This document shows positions 61,649 to 64,000 of a stretch of 64,000 nucleotides of DNA, piece after piece. The notes under the pieces are model-generated. The model ran no database searches, had not been told where the DNA came from, and was given only the letters and a program-made list of their open reading frames with translations. Position 1 is the stretch's first letter. Each line of letters starts with the position of its first letter. The DNA comes from Lacinutrix algicola. GTDB lineage: Bacteria; Bacteroidota; Bacteroidia; Flavobacteriales; Flavobacteriaceae. The position numbers were made by a program, and so were the translations under genes. The stretch spans positions 106,976 to 170,975 of the forward strand of contig NZ_LIQH01000020.1 of NCBI RefSeq assembly GCF_001418085.1, written 5' to 3'.

Positions 61649-62524
61649 TTAATTATTTAAATCCCAATTATAATCTAAATACGATTTGTTTGCTTTTTCT
61701 GAAATTGAAATATCCGAATACTTATTTAAAAAGTCTATTAAAGAACCATTTTGTTCGAAATCTTTTTTAAACCATTTAAAAATTTTAGATAATTTAAGAT
61801 CGCTTTGAGAGATGTCGTTTCTGTTTTTATCAGATAAAAATTCTTTAGTAGCATTCGTTAATTGAGTATCTAAGTTTAAAGCTGTAAAAGCTTCGTTTTG
61901 TAATTTAGGACAAGAAAATGAAGCACATACAATAGCAAAATGAATTCTTGGTTCTTCCATTTTACGTAGTATTTGGTGTTCTATTTCTTCTAAATTATAC
62001 CATTTATCACCTAGTTTCCATAAACGTTGTTCCCAAGGATCTTTGATGTCTTTTATACTTTGTAACGGATAGTTTCTAAGAATTAAGTCTATTGTTAATG
62101 CGTTATAAGCGTTAATCCAGTATGCTAATTTATCTTCTTTTTTCCATGTGTCTATAGGCATATTTTTTCCTAACGATGTAATGTAATTGGTCAAAGGCTT
62201 TCTATTAGACTTAAAGCTTTTGTAATCTACATTCCCTGCATCAGATACATGTTGTGTTAGTAGCTTGTGCCATATATTGTGATTAAAAGCTTCCGTACTA
62301 GCAATTATAGTTTCTTGTACAGTGATGTCTTTAACCTCGGTAGTAACTTCAGTTTTTTCTGGAACTTCGGTCGTAACAGGAATGTCTTCAACTTGTGGTG
62401 TTGCTTCATTTTTAACTTCAACCACTTCTTTACTCTCTTGTTTTGGAGTGTTATCTACTATCTTTTTTGTGCTGGAACACGATGATAAAATTAAAGCAAA
62501 TACTAATAATATTAAATATCTCAT
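61649..62524 (-). CDS. DUF547 lipoprotein
   Basis: A 291-residue protein with lipobox ILSSCSS, then a Glu/Val/Thr-rich linker (about 25-75). The DUF547 domain follows: NADVSD-type start near HVSDAGNVDYKSFK, YWINAYNALTIDLILRNYP, HFAIVCASFSCPKL, and IFKWFKKDF. It is a second copy of the family in the window, with a longer N-terminus than the gene at 56053. Its ATG overlaps the sterol-desaturase stop by 4 bp (ATGA), so both are one transcript. Confidence 0.88.
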   Translation of the reverse strand: MRYLILLVFALILSSCSSTKKIVDNTPKQESKEVVEVKNEATPQVEDIPVTTEVPEKTEVTTEVKDITVQETIIASTEAFNHNIWHKLLTQHVSDAGNVDYKSFKSNRKPLTNYITSLGKNMPIDTWKKEDKLAYWINAYNALTIDLILRNYPLQSIKDIKDPWEQRLWKLGDKWYNLEEIEHQILRKMEEPRIHFAIVCASFSCPKLQNEAFTALNLDTQLTNATKEFLSDKNRNDISQSDLKLSKIFKWFKKDFEQNGSLIDFLNKYSDISISEKANKSYLDYNWDLNN

Positions 62525-63402
62525 TTTTTTAATGGGTATAATTCTTGACTGATAAAATCTTTTGGGAATGTTTCGTCTCCATCAAAACCAAGCTCTATAT
62601 CTCTACCGTTATGTGGTATGTAGTCTGTTTTAAATAGGTAATCCCAAGTGCTTAATGTTAGTCCGTAGTTTACTCCAAACCTTGCATGTTCAGGTAGTTT
62701 TTTTACATGATGCCAAATATGCATTTTCGGATTATTAAAAACATATTTTAAAACACCATAATCCCAACCTAAGTTAGCATGATTTAAATGACCTACTGTA
62801 ATACTAAAGAAATGAACAATAGCAACATGTTGCGCATCAAAACCACCAATTATAGCAATAGGAATATAAAGTAAAGATTTATATAGAATAGGTTCTGCCC
62901 AATGGTAACGTAAATGTGCAGCAAATCCCATTTCTTTTACACTATGGTGAACTTTATGAAAATTCCAAAGCCAAGTAAAACGGTGTAATAATCTATGTGT
63001 ATTCCATTGAGAAAAATCACTCACAATAAAAAAGATTAGTAAGCCTAACCATAATGGTAAATCATCAACATCAAACAACTGAAAACTTGAGACTGAAAGT
63101 CCTACCAATCCTAAAATATCATTAAAAAAAGCTGCAGTAGTGTCTGTTAACGCAATGAGTATTATAAGATTTAAAATAAAGAAATTAAAGAACATGTAAA
63201 ATGTATCTAACCAAAAATCTTTTCTAAAAATAGATTGATCTTTTCTCCAGGGAAATGCGATTTCAAGTATCCAAACTAAAATTGAAATAAAAATTAAACC
63301 ATAAAAATAATTATCCCAATGGTTTATTGTAATAATTTCGTTTTTAAGATAATTCCAATAGCCAGAATAAGCATTTTTTATGATGTCTAAATATTTTTCC
63401 AT
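62521..63402 (-). CDS. Sterol desaturase/fatty-acid hydroxylase family membrane protein
   Basis: A 293-residue protein from ATG 63402 (MEKYLDIIKNAY). The open frame to 63540 adds 46 residues but crosses the divergent gene's promoter and start. Di-iron His motifs: DFSQWNTHRLLHRF, WNFHKVHHSVKEMG, and the late MHIWHHVKKLPEHARFGVNY. Four or so membrane helices. The family adds oxygen to lipid chains. It precedes a DUF547 lipoprotein with a 4-bp overlap. Confidence 0.9.
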   Translation of the reverse strand: MEKYLDIIKNAYSGYWNYLKNEIITINHWDNYFYGLIFISILVWILEIAFPWRKDQSIFRKDFWLDTFYMFFNFFILNLIILIALTDTTAAFFNDILGLVGLSVSSFQLFDVDDLPLWLGLLIFFIVSDFSQWNTHRLLHRFTWLWNFHKVHHSVKEMGFAAHLRYHWAEPILYKSLLYIPIAIIGGFDAQHVAIVHFFSITVGHLNHANLGWDYGVLKYVFNNPKMHIWHHVKKLPEHARFGVNYGLTLSTWDYLFKTDYIPHNGRDIELGFDGDETFPKDFISQELYPLKK

Positions 63403-63439
63403 ATAACAGTTCTGTCGTAGATTTAAAGTAAAAATAACA

Positions 63440-63447
63440 TATTTTTG
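63440..63447 (+). promoter_or_regulatory. -7 promoter element (TATTTTTG) of the DUF962 gene
   Basis: A perfect TAnnTTTG element 41 bp before ATG 63489, in the gap divergent from the desaturase gene. Confidence 0.55.
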
Positions 63448-63488
63448 TTGTAGGTTTCTTTGAAACCATTCATTTAATAAATAGTAGT

Positions 63489-63974
63489 ATGAGAAAAATA
63501 GATAGTCTTTTAGCTGAATATGGAGAAAGTCACCAAACAAAATTTAATAAAATTGTACATTACTTTTGTGTGCCAGCTATTTTCTTTAGCCTTATAGGAC
63601 TGTTTTCTGCTATACCAATAGGTTCTTTTTTGCAAGAAGTTGTACCAACTTGGTTAGCTCCTTTTATGCATTTAGGAACTTTAATTATAGTTTTGGGCTT
63701 GTTTTATTACTTACGTTTGTCTGTAACGCTTTTTATAGGAATGTTAGTTTTTTCAGCTTTAGTCCTTTTAGGAATAAATGTAATTGCAAGTGCTAATATT
63801 GCACCAGTTTGGGTGATAATGGTTGCTATTTTTGTAATTGCATGGATTGTACAGTTTGTTGGACATAACCATGAAGGAAAAAAACCATCATTTTTAAAAG
63901 ATGTTCAATTTTTAATGATTGGTCCTGCTTGGACAATGAGCCATTTGTTTGAAGCATTAAAAATCAAGTTTTAA
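63489..63974 (+). CDS. DUF962/Mpo1-like membrane protein
   Basis: A 161-residue protein. The start MRKIDSLLAEYGESHQTKFNKIVHYFCVP is the DUF962 signature in which the conserved His residues (H15, H24) bind iron in yeast Mpo1. Three or four membrane helices follow. A late IVQFVGHNHEGKKPSFLKD supplies further conserved His. Mpo1 is a dioxygenase of 2-hydroxy fatty acids. The bacterial homologues are less studied. It is divergent from a fatty-acid hydroxylase-type gene, which suits lipid oxidation. Confidence 0.85.
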   Translation: MRKIDSLLAEYGESHQTKFNKIVHYFCVPAIFFSLIGLFSAIPIGSFLQEVVPTWLAPFMHLGTLIIVLGLFYYLRLSVTLFIGMLVFSALVLLGINVIASANIAPVWVIMVAIFVIAWIVQFVGHNHEGKKPSFLKDVQFLMIGPAWTMSHLFEALKIKF

Positions 63975-64000
63975 GAATTATAGAAATCTATATAAAAAAA

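Noticed and set aside
62267..62552. Plus-strand open frames opposite the DUF547 lipoprotein linker
   Set aside because: Composition mirrors the Glu/Val/Thr-rich linker on the other strand, so they are shadows of it.

Overview
The window (AT-rich, roughly one third G+C by eye) looks like the chromosome of a marine-type member of the Flavobacteriaceae (Bacteroidota). The supporting signs are a T9SS-type C-terminal sorting domain, mevalonate-pathway genes beside a UbiA-family GGGP prenyltransferase, start codons without Shine-Dalgarno sequences, and many promoters of the Bacteroidota form TAnnTTTG. I cannot name a genus. No phage, insertion sequence, CRISPR array or rRNA operon was seen, and there is one tRNA (Leu, anticodon UAG).

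Layout. 1-1017: two thioredoxin-fold genes, the first cut by the window edge. 1103-15225: an exopolysaccharide-type locus holding a TPR/outer-membrane barrel protein, a STAS protein, a flippase, a GT4, a minus-strand operon (large membrane protein, Ig-like exported protein, GH5-like glycosidase), a response-regulator/GT2 fusion, a degenerate GT2 and a class I phosphomannose isomerase. Three plus-strand promoters here carry the same CATTCGTC box at exactly the same distance from the -7 element, so the locus looks like one regulon. 15290-23404: PhnA-like protein, DUF4407 protein, a BlaR1/BlaI-type sensor-repressor pair with three operator palindromes, a secreted M28 peptidase, an M20 dipeptidase and tRNA-Leu. 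23610-31840: GAF protein, HD/Pycsar-effector-type fusion, a metallophosphatase/outer-membrane barrel fusion and a lipoprotein. 31912-34896: a small overlapping operon (GDPD, HI0933-type flavoprotein, DUF1697) and a TetR regulator.

35139-40125: isoprenoid genes (diphosphomevalonate decarboxylase, GHMP kinase, UbiA prenyltransferase), then a nitrilase and a pseudouridine-synthase homologue that has lost its catalytic Asp. 40341-46322: a flavodoxin-like gene, a 420-bp gap holding a strongly foldable, terminator-ended RNA candidate, and a tightly overlapping polyamine operon (arginine decarboxylase, agmatinase, deoxyhypusine-synthase-like enzyme, GNAT-nitrilase fusion).

46381-55797: small unknown genes, then a minus-strand run of a FAD oxidoreductase, a membrane 4Fe-4S protein, a YwqK/MORN-repeat gene split by a -1 shift at a dnaX-type slippery heptamer, two GT2 enzymes and a GT-C-like membrane protein. 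56053-63974: two DUF547 genes, an outer-membrane protein, a GH113-like lipoprotein, a single-POTRA BamA-like protein, a TIGR04283-type GT2, a sterol-desaturase family protein and a DUF962/Mpo1-like protein.

The best candidates for undescribed biology are (1) the coordinately controlled glycan locus with its REC-GT2 fusion, (2) the structured RNA before the arginine decarboxylase gene, and (3) the possible programmed frameshift in the YwqK-family gene. All assignments come from reading sequence and motifs; no database or folding program was run.
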